From: Massilia psychrophila
Lineage (GTDB): Bacteria > Pseudomonadota > Gammaproteobacteria > Burkholderiales > Burkholderiaceae_D
Assembly: GCF_002760665.1 (NCBI RefSeq)
Contig: NZ_PDOB01000014.1
Coordinates: 62,001 to 126,000, forward strand
Length of the DNA: 64,000 nucleotides
Reading direction: 5' to 3'
Part shown: piece by piece, positions 1-9,190 of the stretch
Layout: each line of letters opens with the position of its first letter
Position numbering within the stretch: position 1 is the stretch's first letter
Program-made: the position numbers and the translations under genes
Notes under the pieces: model-generated
What the model saw: only the letters and a program-made list of their open reading frames with translations
Databases searched by the model: none
What the model was told of the DNA's origin: nothing

Positions 1-242
1 TGCGATTTGTATTGGGTAACGACGCCAATGCGCCGAAAGCCCGAATTGACGCAGTTCGACAAGACGAAATCAATGATGCGGAACTTACCGCCGAAGTAGA
101 CCGCCGGCTTGGTGCGTTTGCTGGTCAGCTGCTCCAGGCGCGAACCGCGTCCGCCCGCCAGCACCAGCACGACGGCCCGTTCCGGCAGCCGGCGGGAAAG
201 CAGGTTGTTGTTGTTGTTGTTGTTGTTTTCCAGTTGCTGCAT
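1..242 (-). CDS. glgC: Glucose-1-phosphate adenylyltransferase, N-terminal part (runs off left edge)
   Basis: This is the first 80 codons of ADP-glucose pyrophosphorylase, which makes ADP-glucose from glucose-1-phosphate and ATP and commits carbon to glycogen. The nucleotide-binding loop (LAGGRGSRL) is visible near residues 29-37, followed by [15 protein letters not shown] and a typical SNCVNSG segment. The ATG at 242 is preceded by GGAGG (cggaggcaatATG), so the start is secure. Just after MQQLE there are eight consecutive asparagines encoded by eight identical AAC codons (minus strand of 204-227), which is unusual for this enzyme. The gene lies 62 bp downstream of glgX and is probably the third gene of a glgB-glgX-glgC transcript. 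The rest of the gene is outside the window. Confidence 0.93.
   Translation of the reverse strand, partial: MQQLENNNNNNNNLLSRRLPERAVVLVLAGGRGSRLEQLTSKRTKPAVYFGGKFRIIDFVLSNCVNSGFRRIGVVTQYKS
204..227 (-). repeat. (AAC)8 trinucleotide tract inside glgC
   Basis: Eight perfect GTT units on the plus strand encode eight Asn residues close to the N terminus of GlgC. Slippage would change length by whole codons, so the frame is preserved. Confidence 0.9.
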
Positions 243-304
243 ATTGCCTCCGTTTTTATTATGATCGTTGCGATACAAAATAGGTCCGTTGCTTGCGAGC
301 GTCC

Positions 305-2494
305 TCAGCTTGCCACTGCCGGTTGGCTCCTTTCCGCGCGCGCCGAAATTTCCGCCAGGTCGTCGGCAAGCGCCAGGGTTTCGCCGGCAGCGCCTTTCAG
401 CGCATCGACGATGGCCGCTCCCGACACCAGCAGCACGACAGCACGCGCCGGCACCCTCAAGCCGGCGCCGACGTCACGCTCCGGCAAAGCAGGGTTGGCC
501 GTGTTGATCACCATCCGCCAGGTTCCCGCAGGCAGCACAAAATCGACTGCCTGGGCTTCTGCATTGATCAGCAGCAGGCAGGTTTCTTTCCCCGCATCCG
601 CGCCCAGCCGGATCGCGATGCAAGAGCGGTGCTTGGCGTTCCACGCCGCCTCGTCCAGCGCCGCGCCATCGTGCGTCAACCAGGCGATGTCGCTGTGTCC
701 ATCGTGCTGCGTCGCACCGCTGTACCAGCCGGCCTGGCGCAGGGCGCGATAGCGGCGCCGCAGTGCAATCAGGCGGCCGGTCAATGCGGCCAGTGCGTGA
801 TCGGCATGCTGCCAGTCCAGCCAGCACACAGGATTGTCCTGGCAATACGCATTGTTGTTGCCGTGCTGGGAATGGCCGATGTCGTCGCCGGCCAGCAGCA
901 TCGGCGTGCCCTGCGAAAACAACAGCGTCGCCAGCAAGGCCCGTTGCAGCGACGCGCGCAACTGCAGCACTCCGGCGTCGTCGGTGGCGCCTTCGACGCC
1001 GCAATTCCAGCTCAGCGTGTCTTGACTGCCGTCGCGGTTGTCCTCGCCATTGGCGTGATTGTGCTTGTGGTTGTAACTGACCAGGTCACGCAAGGTAAAA
1101 CCGTCGTGCGCCGTCATGAAATTGATGCTGGCATCCGGCTGCCGTCCGCGGTGCTGGAACACATCGCTGGAAGCGGCAAAGCGCCGGGCAAATTCTCCCA
1201 GCGAGGCTCCCTGCGTGAGCCAGAAAGCACGCATCGTGTCGCGGTATCGATCGTTCCATTCGAGCCAGCCGGCAGGGAAATTGCCAAGCTGATAGCCGCC
1301 CGGCCCGATGTCCCACGGTTCGGCGATCAGTTTGACTTGCGCCAGCACCGGGTCTTGCCGGACTGCCGCCAAAAAGGCGGCAGTGCTGGAAAAGCCCTGG
1401 GCAGTGCGGGCCAATTCGGGCGCCAGGTCAAAGCGAAAACCATCGACGTGCATCTCCAGGACCCAGTAGCGCAAGGAATCCATCACCAGTTGCAGCACGC
1501 GCGGTTCTGCCAGATTGAGGCAATTGCCACAGCCGGTCCAGTTTTCGTACAAGGCAGGATTGCCGGGCTGTAGATGGTAGTAGAGCGCATTGTCGATCCC
1601 GCGAAAGCTCAGCGTCGGACCAAATTCGTCGGTTTCAGCGCTATGGTTGTAGACCACATCGAGCACTACTTCGATGCCGCGTTGATGCACCGCCTTGACC
1701 ATGTCGCGAAATTCGGAAATCGAGGTGCTGCCGGCTTGGCCGGACCAGTAGCGCATCTCGGGCGCAAAGAAGCCGATGCTGGAATACCCCCAGTAATTCG
1801 ACAAGCCGATCTGCTGCAAGCGCATCTCGTCGGCGCGCTGATGAACTGGCAGCAGGTTTAACGTGGTAACGCCGAGCTGTTGCAGGTAATCGAGCACGGC
1901 CGGTTGCGCGAGGCCGGCGTAACTGCCGCGCAGCGGCTCCGGCACTCCGGGATGCAGCTGGGTAAAACCCTTGACGTGCACTTCGTAGACGATGGTCTCG
2001 GCCCGGGCCACCCGCGGCGGCGCATCCGAGCCCCAGTCGTATGGTGCATGCACGACCTGCGCCTTGAGGGCCATCGCGGCATTGTCGAACGGGTTCGGAT
2101 CGACGTGCGCGCTGGAGGGCAATGCGGGCAGCGGCGCCTGCTGATCGAGGAAACCTGGCTGACCGCGGTATTGCCCCACCACCTGGCGCGCGTACGGATC
2201 GAGCAGCACCTTGTTGGGATTGAAGCGGTGGCCATTCTGCGGCGCGTACGGGCCAAAGACCCGATAGCCATACACCAGGCCAGGTGCGCCGGCGTCGAGA
2301 TAGCCATGCCAGACGCCGTCCTGGCAAACGGGCATGGCCAGCCGCATCAGTTCGCGCTCGCCTCCAGCATCGAACAGGCACAGCTGAACCGAGTGCGCAT
2401 GCGGCGCCACCAGCGCAAAATTGATGCCGCGGCCATCCCAATGCGCGCCCAACGGATAGGCCGCGCCTGCGCTCAATGTTGTTGCACCCGTCAT
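305..2494 (-). CDS. glgX: Glycogen debranching protein GlgX
   Basis: Isoamylase-type GH13 enzyme (729 aa) that removes short outer branches from glycogen. The N-terminal CBM48-like domain (about residues 10-150; [11 protein letters not shown]) is followed by the catalytic barrel. The putative nucleophile is D356 (DGFRFD), the acid/base is E392 (AEPWD) and the transition-state stabiliser is D464 (TAHDG). Region I (DVVYNH, about 279-284) is intact. The start codon at 2494 lies 13 bp after the glgB stop, so the two genes are cotranscribed. glgC follows after 62 bp. The C terminus ([20 protein letters not shown] region) matches the family's beta-sandwich domain. Length and motif order are normal, and no defect is visible. 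Confidence 0.95.
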   Translation of the reverse strand: MTGATTLSAGAAYPLGAHWDGRGINFALVAPHAHSVQLCLFDAGGERELMRLAMPVCQDGVWHGYLDAGAPGLVYGYRVFGPYAPQNGHRFNPNKVLLDPYARQVVGQYRGQPGFLDQQAPLPALPSSAHVDPNPFDNAAMALKAQVVHAPYDWGSDAPPRVARAETIVYEVHVKGFTQLHPGVPEPLRGSYAGLAQPAVLDYLQQLGVTTLNLLPVHQRADEMRLQQIGLSNYWGYSSIGFFAPEMRYWSGQAGSTSISEFRDMVKAVHQRGIEVVLDVVYNHSAETDEFGPTLSFRGIDNALYYHLQPGNPALYENWTGCGNCLNLAEPRVLQLVMDSLRYWVLEMHVDGFRFDLAPELARTAQGFSSTAAFLAAVRQDPVLAQVKLIAEPWDIGPGGYQLGNFPAGWLEWNDRYRDTMRAFWLTQGASLGEFARRFAASSDVFQHRGRQPDASINFMTAHDGFTLRDLVSYNHKHNHANGEDNRDGSQDTLSWNCGVEGATDDAGVLQLRASLQRALLATLLFSQGTPMLLAGDDIGHSQHGNNNAYCQDNPVCWLDWQHADHALAALTGRLIALRRRYRALRQAGWYSGATQHDGHSDIAWLTHDGAALDEAAWNAKHRSCIAIRLGADAGKETCLLLINAEAQAVDFVLPAGTWRMVINTANPALPERDVGAGLRVPARAVVLLVSGAAIVDALKGAAGETLALADDLAEISARAERSQPAVAS

Positions 2495-2507
2495 CCTGTG
2501 GGTTCCT

Positions 2508-4733
2508 TCACGGCACCAGTGTCAACATCAGCGTCGCCAGCGGAGGCAGGCTCAGGCTGAGCGAGCAAGCGCGGCCATGTGCGGCAATCGGTTCGGTCCG
2601 CAGGACGCCATTGCCGACTCCGCTGCCGCCATATATTGTGGCATCGGTATTGATGATTTCACGATAGCATCCCGCTTGCGCGACGCCGATCCGATAGTCG
2701 TGCCGGATTACCGGCGTGAAATTGCACAGCACCAGCACGGTGTCGCCATTCGTACCATTCGCACCATTCGCACCATTCGCACCAGCGCCGGCATGGCGGA
2801 TGAACGAGAGCACGGAGTTTTCGCGGTCTTCGTGGGTGATCCACTCAAAACCGCGCTGCTCGAAGTCGCACTGGTGCAGTGCGCGATAGTGGCGATTGAC
2901 GGCATTCAGATCGCGCACCAGGCGCTGCACGCCCTGGTGCAACGGCTGCTTCAGCAAGTGCCAGTCGAGGCTGCTGTCGGCATCCCATTCGCTTGCCTGG
3001 CCGAATTCGCAGCCCATGAACAACAGTTTTTTGCCCGGATGCCCCCACATGAAACCGTAATACGCCCGCAGGTTGGCGAAGCGCTGCCATTCGTCGCCCG
3101 GCATGCGCGCCAGGATCGAGCCCTTGCCATGCACCACTTCGTCGTGCGACAGCGGCAGCACAAAATTTTCGCTGAACGCATATGCCAACCCGAAGGTGAT
3201 GTTGTCGTGATGGTGTTTGCGCTTGAGCGGGTCTTGCTGCATGTACTTGAGGGTATCGTTCATCCACCCCAGGTTCCACTTGTAATGGAACCCCAGGCCG
3301 CCTGTTTCCAGCGGGCGCGACACGTTCGGAAAACTGGTCGATTCTTCCGCCATCGTGATCGCTTCGGGACGTTCGGCGCAGACGACTTCATTGAGCCGGC
3401 GTAAAAACGCGATCGCCTCCAGATTCTCCCGCCCGCCAAACTGGTTCGGGATCCATTCCCCTTCCTTGCGGCTGTAGTCGCGGTACAGCATCGAGGCCAC
3501 TGCATCGACCCGCAAACCATCGATGCCGAAACGCTCGATCCAGTACAGCGCATTGCCGACCAGGTAGTTGAGAACTTCCTTGCGCCCATAGTTGTAAATC
3601 AGCGTGTTCCAGTCCGGATGAAAGCCCTCGCGCAGGTCGGCGTGCTCGTACAGGCAGCTGCCATCGAACTTGGCCAGACCGTGGGCGTCGCTGGGGAAAT
3701 GCCCCGGCACCCAGTCGAGCAGCACGCCGATGCCGCTGGCGTGGGCGGTCTCGACGAAATAGCGAAAGTCGTCCGGGCTGCCGAAACGCGAGGTCGGCGC
3801 GTACAGCCCGACCGGCTGGTAACCCCACGAGCCATCGAACGGATGTTCGCTGATGGGCAGCAATTCAATATGGGTGAAGCCGAGATCCTTCACGTACGGG
3901 ACGAGTTGCGCGGCCAGTTCGCGGTAGGTCAGCCACCGATTGCCTTGTTCCGGCACCCGGCGCCATGATCCAAGATGCACTTCATAAATACACACTGGTG
4001 CGCCAAGGCTGTTGGCCAATCGGCGCGCCGGGTTCGACGGCTGCACCGGCATCAATGCCTGCACCACCGAGGCGGTGTCCGGGCGCAGTTCGGCGCGCAG
4101 CGCGAAGGGATCGGCTTTGAGCAGCAGTTCGCCGTCCAGGGTCTTGATTTCCAGCTTGTACAGGTCGCCAATGGCGAGCTGCGGAAGGAAAATTTCCCAT
4201 ATGCCGGAGGCGCCGCGCCAGCGCATCATGTGGCGCCGTCCATCCCAGTTGTTGAAACTGCCGACGACCGACACGCGCCGCGCGTTCGGCGCCCAGACCG
4301 CGAAACTGACGCCCGCCACGCCATCGATGTGCGCCAGATGGGCACCGAGTTTTTCGTAAGGACGGTAATGCGTGCCTTCCGCCAGCAGCCACAGATCCAT
4401 GTCGCCCAGGATCGGCGCAAAGCGATATGGATCGTCGATGTCCTGATGTTGCTGCTGATGTTGCTGATGGCTGCCCCAGTCGACCCGCAAGCGGTAGGCA
4501 AACGGGGTTTTGCGCCGGGCGATCACAGCGCAGAACACGTCGCTGCCATCAATCTGGTCGAGGCTGGCGAGCCTGCACCCGCTTTTAGCGTCGATCACGG
4601 CCACCGATGCCGCTCCCGGCAACAGGGCCCGCACGACCAGGGCGCCATTGTGCCGATGCATGCCAAGTACGGCAAACGGATCGCCATGGTCGCCCTGCAT
4701 CAGCGCAGCGACGGTTGCTTGTTCAACGATCAT
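2508..4733 (-). CDS. glgB: 1,4-alpha-glucan branching enzyme GlgB
   Basis: GH13 branching enzyme (741 aa from the chosen start) that introduces alpha-1,6 branches into glycogen. It carries an N-terminal module, a CBM48 (about 115-220) and the catalytic barrel with D410 (GLRVDA), E463 (MAEES) and D531 ([10 protein letters not shown]). The ATG at 4733 ([11 protein letters not shown]) is chosen over an in-frame start 26 codons upstream because AAGGA lies just before it and family similarity begins here. Two low-complexity insertions stand out: a Gln/His stretch at about residues 89-97, and repeated Ala-Asn-Gly units at about 649-663 encoded by a 9-bp tandem repeat. First gene of the glgB-glgX-glgC group, with a credible promoter upstream. 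Confidence 0.95.
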   Translation of the reverse strand: MIVEQATVAALMQGDHGDPFAVLGMHRHNGALVVRALLPGAASVAVIDAKSGCRLASLDQIDGSDVFCAVIARRKTPFAYRLRVDWGSHQQHQQQHQDIDDPYRFAPILGDMDLWLLAEGTHYRPYEKLGAHLAHIDGVAGVSFAVWAPNARRVSVVGSFNNWDGRRHMMRWRGASGIWEIFLPQLAIGDLYKLEIKTLDGELLLKADPFALRAELRPDTASVVQALMPVQPSNPARRLANSLGAPVCIYEVHLGSWRRVPEQGNRWLTYRELAAQLVPYVKDLGFTHIELLPISEHPFDGSWGYQPVGLYAPTSRFGSPDDFRYFVETAHASGIGVLLDWVPGHFPSDAHGLAKFDGSCLYEHADLREGFHPDWNTLIYNYGRKEVLNYLVGNALYWIERFGIDGLRVDAVASMLYRDYSRKEGEWIPNQFGGRENLEAIAFLRRLNEVVCAERPEAITMAEESTSFPNVSRPLETGGLGFHYKWNLGWMNDTLKYMQQDPLKRKHHHDNITFGLAYAFSENFVLPLSHDEVVHGKGSILARMPGDEWQRFANLRAYYGFMWGHPGKKLLFMGCEFGQASEWDADSSLDWHLLKQPLHQGVQRLVRDLNAVNRHYRALHQCDFEQRGFEWITHEDRENSVLSFIRHAGAGANGANGANGTNGDTVLVLCNFTPVIRHDYRIGVAQAGCYREIINTDATIYGGSGVGNGVLRTEPIAAHGRACSLSLSLPPLATLMLTLVP
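2745..2780. repeat. 9-bp tandem repeat within glgB (4 units)
   Basis: Four 9-nt units, three of them exactly ACCATTCGC on the plus strand and the first GCCATTCGT, encode the GAN/GTN tripeptide repeats in the C-terminal part of GlgB. The insertion is in frame and falls between the catalytic barrel and the C-terminal beta-domain. Confidence 0.85.
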
Positions 4734-4839
4734 GAGTTCCTTGAAAATGGTGTCGTTCCTGGCGATCGTTTCCCGCTGCCGGGTCGATCGACATGCGGGC
4801 GGTTCGATCATGCATCACGGCCAAAAACCAAACAACTGT

Positions 4840-4868
4840 ACATTATCACAACGGTTACTCATGCTCAA
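4840..4868 (-). promoter_or_regulatory. Sigma70-type promoter for glgB-glgX-glgC
   Basis: Read on the minus strand: -35 TTGAGC (868-863), 17-bp spacer, -10 TAATGT (845-840). The expected start site lies roughly 100 nt upstream of the glgB ATG. It sits in the 191-bp gap after the MFS transporter stop, so the glycogen genes can be transcribed independently of the sucrose genes. Confidence 0.5.
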
Positions 4869-4924
4869 CTGTCGGCACGGCCCCGGCTCGTGGCCACGCT
4901 TGAGCGTGTCCACAAGCCGGCAAA

Positions 4925-6268
4925 CTATGCCTGCAACGGTTGCGCTTTCTGCGCCGCCAGTCGGGAAGAAACGGGTCCCACTTTGACCCATAACGCGGCC
5001 ACCGCTGCGCACAATAGGAGGCCACCGGCCAGCCGGATGACGTTTTCCGGATTGCCGTCCAGCCAGGCACGGTAAAACAGCGGCAAGGTGAAAATCTGGA
5101 TAATCATCGGAATGACGATGAACATGTTGAAAATACCCATGTAGACCCCGGTTCGCTCCGGCGGGATACAGCCTGCCAGCATGATGTAGGGGTTGCCCAT
5201 GATGCTCGCCCATGCCAGTCCGACCCCGACCATTGGCACGAACAACAAGGCGGGCGTGTGGATCAGCGGAATGCACAGCATGCTGACGCCGGCCAGCGTC
5301 AGGCATATGCTGTGCATCACTTTCGGTCCGAAACGGCGCGTGAAGGGAACCAGTGCGAATGCTGCGATAAATGCGACGAAATTATAGAAAGCGCCGATCT
5401 GCCCGTTCAGCAGCCCCGCATCGCGAAAACCTGTCGTGGTCGGGTCGGTGCTGCCGTACAGGGTCGTCGCCAGGGACAGCGAGATGTACTGCCAGTAGCA
5501 AAACATCGCGTACCACTGAAACAGCTTGACCAGGGCCAGTTGCTTCATGGTCGGCGGCATTTCGCGTATCGCTACTGCAATGTCGAGCAGCATGGCCTTG
5601 ACGCCTGGAGACTTGAGGCGAATTTTTTGCAACTCATCCGGTTCGAGCGGGATTTCCGGCGTGGTTTTCAGGGTCCACAGCACGCTCGCCAAGGAAAACA
5701 CGGCGCCGGTGAGGAAAGCGGCGATAACGATGTGCGGGATGTTGCTGTCATTGGTGGCATCCTTGTTCATGCCAAAAAGCACCAGCAACGTCGGCGTCAG
5801 GTAAGCCAGCGTCTGGCCCAACCCGGTAAACGCGCTCTGGGTCAAAAATCCCAGTGAATGCTGGGCAGGGGCAAGCTTGTCGCTGACAAAAGCGCGGTAC
5901 GGCTCCATCGTGACGTTGTTGGCGGCATCGAGGATCCACAACAGGCTCGCTGCAACCCATAACGTTGGGCTGAAAGGCATGAACAACAAGCCGACACTGC
6001 ACAAGATCGCGCCGATCAGGAAGTATGGCGTTCGCCGGCCCCAGCGGGTAATTGTCCGGTCGCTCATGGCGCCAATGATCGGCTGCACGATCAGGCCGGT
6101 CACCGGGCCTGCCAACCATAAAAACGGCAGCGTCGCATCGTCCGCCCCGAGATACTTGTAAATCGGGCTCATGCTGCTTTGCTGTAAGCCGAAGCTGAAC
6201 TGGATTCCGAAGAACCCGACATTCATGTTGATGATCTGCCAGAACGACAAATGCGGTTTATGGGTCAC
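4925..6268 (-). CDS. MFS sugar transporter, SLC45/sucrose-type
   Basis: Twelve-helix major facilitator protein (447 aa), probably moving sucrose or a related disaccharide across the inner membrane with protons. The N-terminal signature (FWQIINMNVGFFGIQFSFGLQ) and the loop GAMSDRTITRWGRRTPYFLIG between helices 2 and 3 are typical of the SLC45-like glycoside transporters found in TonB-dependent carbohydrate loci. The start is a GTG at 6268 with only a weak ribosome site; an internal ATG at codon 15 would cut into the conserved N terminus. The gene follows the fructokinase by 19 bp and is the last gene of the sucrose cluster. Substrate is inferred from the amylosucrase and fructokinase next door. 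Confidence 0.85.
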   Translation of the reverse strand: MTHKPHLSFWQIINMNVGFFGIQFSFGLQQSSMSPIYKYLGADDATLPFLWLAGPVTGLIVQPIIGAMSDRTITRWGRRTPYFLIGAILCSVGLLFMPFSPTLWVAASLLWILDAANNVTMEPYRAFVSDKLAPAQHSLGFLTQSAFTGLGQTLAYLTPTLLVLFGMNKDATNDSNIPHIVIAAFLTGAVFSLASVLWTLKTTPEIPLEPDELQKIRLKSPGVKAMLLDIAVAIREMPPTMKQLALVKLFQWYAMFCYWQYISLSLATTLYGSTDPTTTGFRDAGLLNGQIGAFYNFVAFIAAFALVPFTRRFGPKVMHSICLTLAGVSMLCIPLIHTPALLFVPMVGVGLAWASIMGNPYIMLAGCIPPERTGVYMGIFNMFIVIPMIIQIFTLPLFYRAWLDGNPENVIRLAGGLLLCAAVAALWVKVGPVSSRLAAQKAQPLQA

Positions 6269-6287
6269 GATATGCTTTCGTAAGTGA

Positions 6288-7223
6288 TCAATCAGCGAGC
6301 CAGCGCGTCATCCAGGGCTCGTAAAATGCGGTATCGGCCGGCACCGCGCCGGTGATGCCGCAGATGGCGGCGGCAAATTCGTTGGCGCGCGACAGAATCG
6401 TTTCGAGCGGCCATCCAAGCGCGCTGCCGAGCAAAAAAACCGCCGAGAACGCATCGCCCGCGCCGACCGTATCGACAACGTCGACAACGTCGCCTGCACC
6501 GGCATGCAGGCGAAACCGCTCGGCGCCGAAATACACCGCACCGCGTTCTCCGAGCGTGACGATCAAGCCGGTCAGGCCGAATACGCGGATCAAGATCGCG
6601 CAAGCGGCGTGCAGGCGCTCGTCGGCCATGTCTGTCGGGCACGGGCGCGCGTGCGTGTACCAGCTGAACAGATTGCCCAATTCATCTTCATTGACCTTGA
6701 CGATATCGGCATGGTGCAGCGAGGCGAACACGCACCGCTGCGTCACCTGGCCTTCGCGCACGTTCAGGTCCAGGAAACGCCGCGCCGGCGTGGCCGCCAA
6801 CAGTTGCGTCAGCGCGTAGCAAGAATCGTTTGCACGTTGCGCCAACGTGCCGAAGTAGATGGTAGCAGGCGTGCAACGGGACATTGCCGCCAGCGCGGCG
6901 CCGGCCTCGATATAATCGTAGGCCTGATCGGGCGCAATGATGAAGCGGTGCGTTCCCTCGCCTCGCTCGACGATCACGCGCCCGGTGGGAGCGACGGCAT
7001 CGACCTGCAGGCCGTCTTCGCGCATGCGAAAGCGCGCAAACTCGGCGCGCACGGTAGCGCCGTTGGCGTCGCTGCCGATCCGCGTGATCGTCAATGGCGC
7101 CGCGCCAAACGCGGCCAGGTGGCGGGCGACGTTGAACGGGGCGCCGCCAACCACCACCTCAGTGATGAAATCATCGACCAGTGCTTCGCCGAATACGACG
7201 GTGGTTTTGGTGTCTGCAAACAT
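6288..7223 (-). CDS. PfkB-family fructokinase
   Basis: Ribokinase-family sugar kinase (311 aa). The first PfkB signature is GGAPFNVARHLAAFG (about 26-40) and the second is DTVGAGDAFSAVFL (251-264) with catalytic base D257. Fructose is the likely substrate, because the upstream gene encodes an amylosucrase-type enzyme that releases fructose from sucrose. The ATG at 7223 has a good site (AAAGGA, 8 nt upstream). It is 34 bp downstream of the amylosucrase gene and 19 bp upstream of the transporter, consistent with one operon. Other ketose or hexose substrates cannot be excluded from sequence alone. Confidence 0.88.
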   Translation of the reverse strand: MFADTKTTVVFGEALVDDFITEVVVGGAPFNVARHLAAFGAAPLTITRIGSDANGATVRAEFARFRMREDGLQVDAVAPTGRVIVERGEGTHRFIIAPDQAYDYIEAGAALAAMSRCTPATIYFGTLAQRANDSCYALTQLLAATPARRFLDLNVREGQVTQRCVFASLHHADIVKVNEDELGNLFSWYTHARPCPTDMADERLHAACAILIRVFGLTGLIVTLGERGAVYFGAERFRLHAGAGDVVDVVDTVGAGDAFSAVFLLGSALGWPLETILSRANEFAAAICGITGAVPADTAFYEPWMTRWLAD

Positions 7224-7257
7224 ATTTTAGTCCTTTCGGTCAGTCTCGGCGACTGCT

Positions 7258-9090
7258 TCAGCGTTCAAGCCAGAGCATTGCCCAAGGCGCCAGTTCGATG
7301 CACTCGTCTTGTCCTGGCCAGGCCCCTTCGCCCATCGCCGCCAGGCTGACGCTGATGTTGCGCGCGGAAAAATTGAACAAGCCCAGGAAGCTGCTGCCGC
7401 GCGCCAATGCCAGCAATGCCGGATCGGCTGTGTGGCACACGCTGCGCGGTACGCCAGCGGCCAGCGCCGGCTGCCGGCAGCGCTGCGCGATCAGTGTATG
7501 GATGGCGTCGTACACCCTGCCGGCAGGCGTGGACGGGTCGCCCTTCTGCGCCAGCCGTTGCGCGTCGAAGTTGGCACGCTGGACCCATCGCGAATCATGC
7601 GCGCGCTCAGGATCGACGGCGTACGCGTAGTCATTTTGCATCCCCAGCTCGTCGCCCATGTAAAGGATCGGCACTCCGCCAAACGACAGCGCAATGCCGT
7701 GCACCAGTAACAATCGCCTGAGCGCGTGTTCCCACTGCTGCTCGTCGCGCGCCGATTCGAGTCCGGCCAGCGACGCCGCCATACCGTTGGTGGCGTAAAC
7801 GGTGCCGGCGCCGCCCTCCTGGAATGGCACGCCGGCCGCGAAACCATCGCCCTGCCCCAGGTAGAATTGGGCGATTGCGCCAATTCGCTGCGCCGAGCGC
7901 GCTTCCGCCATCAGCACTTTCCAGCCGATGTCGTCGTGGCAGCGCACATACGTCACCCAACTGGCTCCCGGCGGCAGCTTCGGCGTCGTCTCGATTACTT
8001 CACGCAGCATGGCGCAATCCTGTTCGGCCAGCGCCGCCCATGCCGCCGCCATCAAGGTGCTGTGGTAGGCGAGATGGCATTCCGGCTCGCCCTCGGCGCC
8101 GAAATAGGCCGGCAGCTCGCACGTCGGCACGATCGCCTCGGCCTTGAGCAGCACCCCGGGGGCAGCGATATCGACGATGGCGCGCAACACCTGCAGCAAT
8201 GTATGCGCCTCCGGCTGGTTCATGCTGTCGGTGCCTTCGCGCTTCCACAGGAATGCGGTGGAATCGAGCCGGAATACCTCGACGCCGCTATTGGCCAGGC
8301 GCAGCAGCGCGCCTGCCATCTCGGCCAATACCGCGCGGTTGGCATAGTTGAGGTCCCACTGGAACGGGTAAAACGTGGTCCAGACCCATCCGCCCAGCGC
8401 TTCGACGAACGTGAAGTTTCCGGGCGCTGCCTGCGGGAAGACCTGTGCGAGCGTGCGCTCGTGGCGGTCGGGCATGACGCGGTCGGGGTAGATATGGAAG
8501 TAGTCGCGCAATTGCGCGTCGCCTTGCGCGGCTTTGATCGCCCACGGGTGATCGTCAGCGACGTGGTTCAAAATCAGGTCCGAGCACAGGCTGATGCCGG
8601 CAGTGCGCAGCTGCGCGCATAGCGCTTCCAGGTCGCCGTTGGTACCGAGCGCCGGATCGACTTCGTCGAAACTGGCAAGCGCAAAACCGCCATCGTTTTC
8701 GCCGGCGCGCGGGCGCAGGAACGGCAGCAAGTGCAGGTAACTTACGCCCAGCGCACGCAGGTGCGTGATGCGCTCGGCCACCCCGCGCAGGCTGCCGCCG
8801 AAGCGCTGGACATAGGTGCTGTAGCCGAGCATGTGCTGACTGGCGAACCAGTCCGGTTGCGCCGCGCGCTGCGCATCTTGCGCCAGCAGCGCCGGTGCAC
8901 GGGCGCCGTGCAGGCGGCCGATCGACTCGAGCAGGTCGCCGTACCACAGGTCGAAACCGGGAGTGCCGCCGTACAGCTTGAAGAGATGCTGGTACAGCAC
9001 GGGACCTCGCACGGCGTAGCGGCGCTCCGCTTCCGCCCGCAAATGTTCGGGCAGGACGTCAAGCAGGCGTTGGGAGTTGGGCAATTGCAT
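7258..9090 (-). CDS. Amylosucrase / sucrose hydrolase (GH13_4)
   Basis: GH13 enzyme (610 aa) of the amylosucrase subfamily: it cleaves sucrose and either transfers glucose onto an alpha-1,4-glucan, releasing fructose, or hydrolyses it. The N-terminal helical domain (about 1-90) is followed by a barrel with nucleophile D276 (FRLDSTAF), acid/base E318 (LKAEAIV) and HDDIGW at 385-390 (D386 transition-state residue). The DGGFALASF...VDPALGTNGDL block and DSRW near the C terminus match amylosucrase active-site surroundings. There is no signal peptide, so sucrose must be imported first. The gene lies between a TonB receptor and a fructokinase, as in Xanthomonas-type sux loci. Transferase versus hydrolase activity cannot be settled by eye. 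Confidence 0.88.
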   Translation of the reverse strand: MQLPNSQRLLDVLPEHLRAEAERRYAVRGPVLYQHLFKLYGGTPGFDLWYGDLLESIGRLHGARAPALLAQDAQRAAQPDWFASQHMLGYSTYVQRFGGSLRGVAERITHLRALGVSYLHLLPFLRPRAGENDGGFALASFDEVDPALGTNGDLEALCAQLRTAGISLCSDLILNHVADDHPWAIKAAQGDAQLRDYFHIYPDRVMPDRHERTLAQVFPQAAPGNFTFVEALGGWVWTTFYPFQWDLNYANRAVLAEMAGALLRLANSGVEVFRLDSTAFLWKREGTDSMNQPEAHTLLQVLRAIVDIAAPGVLLKAEAIVPTCELPAYFGAEGEPECHLAYHSTLMAAAWAALAEQDCAMLREVIETTPKLPPGASWVTYVRCHDDIGWKVLMAEARSAQRIGAIAQFYLGQGDGFAAGVPFQEGGAGTVYATNGMAASLAGLESARDEQQWEHALRRLLLVHGIALSFGGVPILYMGDELGMQNDYAYAVDPERAHDSRWVQRANFDAQRLAQKGDPSTPAGRVYDAIHTLIAQRCRQPALAAGVPRSVCHTADPALLALARGSSFLGLFNFSARNISVSLAAMGEGAWPGQDECIELAPWAMLWLER

Positions 9091-9144
9091 ACAACTTTCG
9101 AAAGAGGGACTGACACCGGCGGAACTAACACCAGCGGGGATTAC

Positions 9145-9176
9145 ACCGGTCCCGGTGCAGGCGCACCGGGACCGGT
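9145..9176 (-). terminator. Strong intercistronic hairpin between receptor and amylosucrase genes
   Basis: Perfect 14-bp inverted repeat, ACCGGTCCCGGTGC / GCACCGGGACCGGT, with a 4-nt loop. It starts 14 bp after the TonB receptor stop. It is not followed by a U-run on the minus strand, so it is more likely an mRNA-stabilising or partially terminating element that sets different levels for receptor and enzyme than a full terminator. Confidence 0.7.
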
Positions 9177-9190
9177 AACTTGCGTATTAC

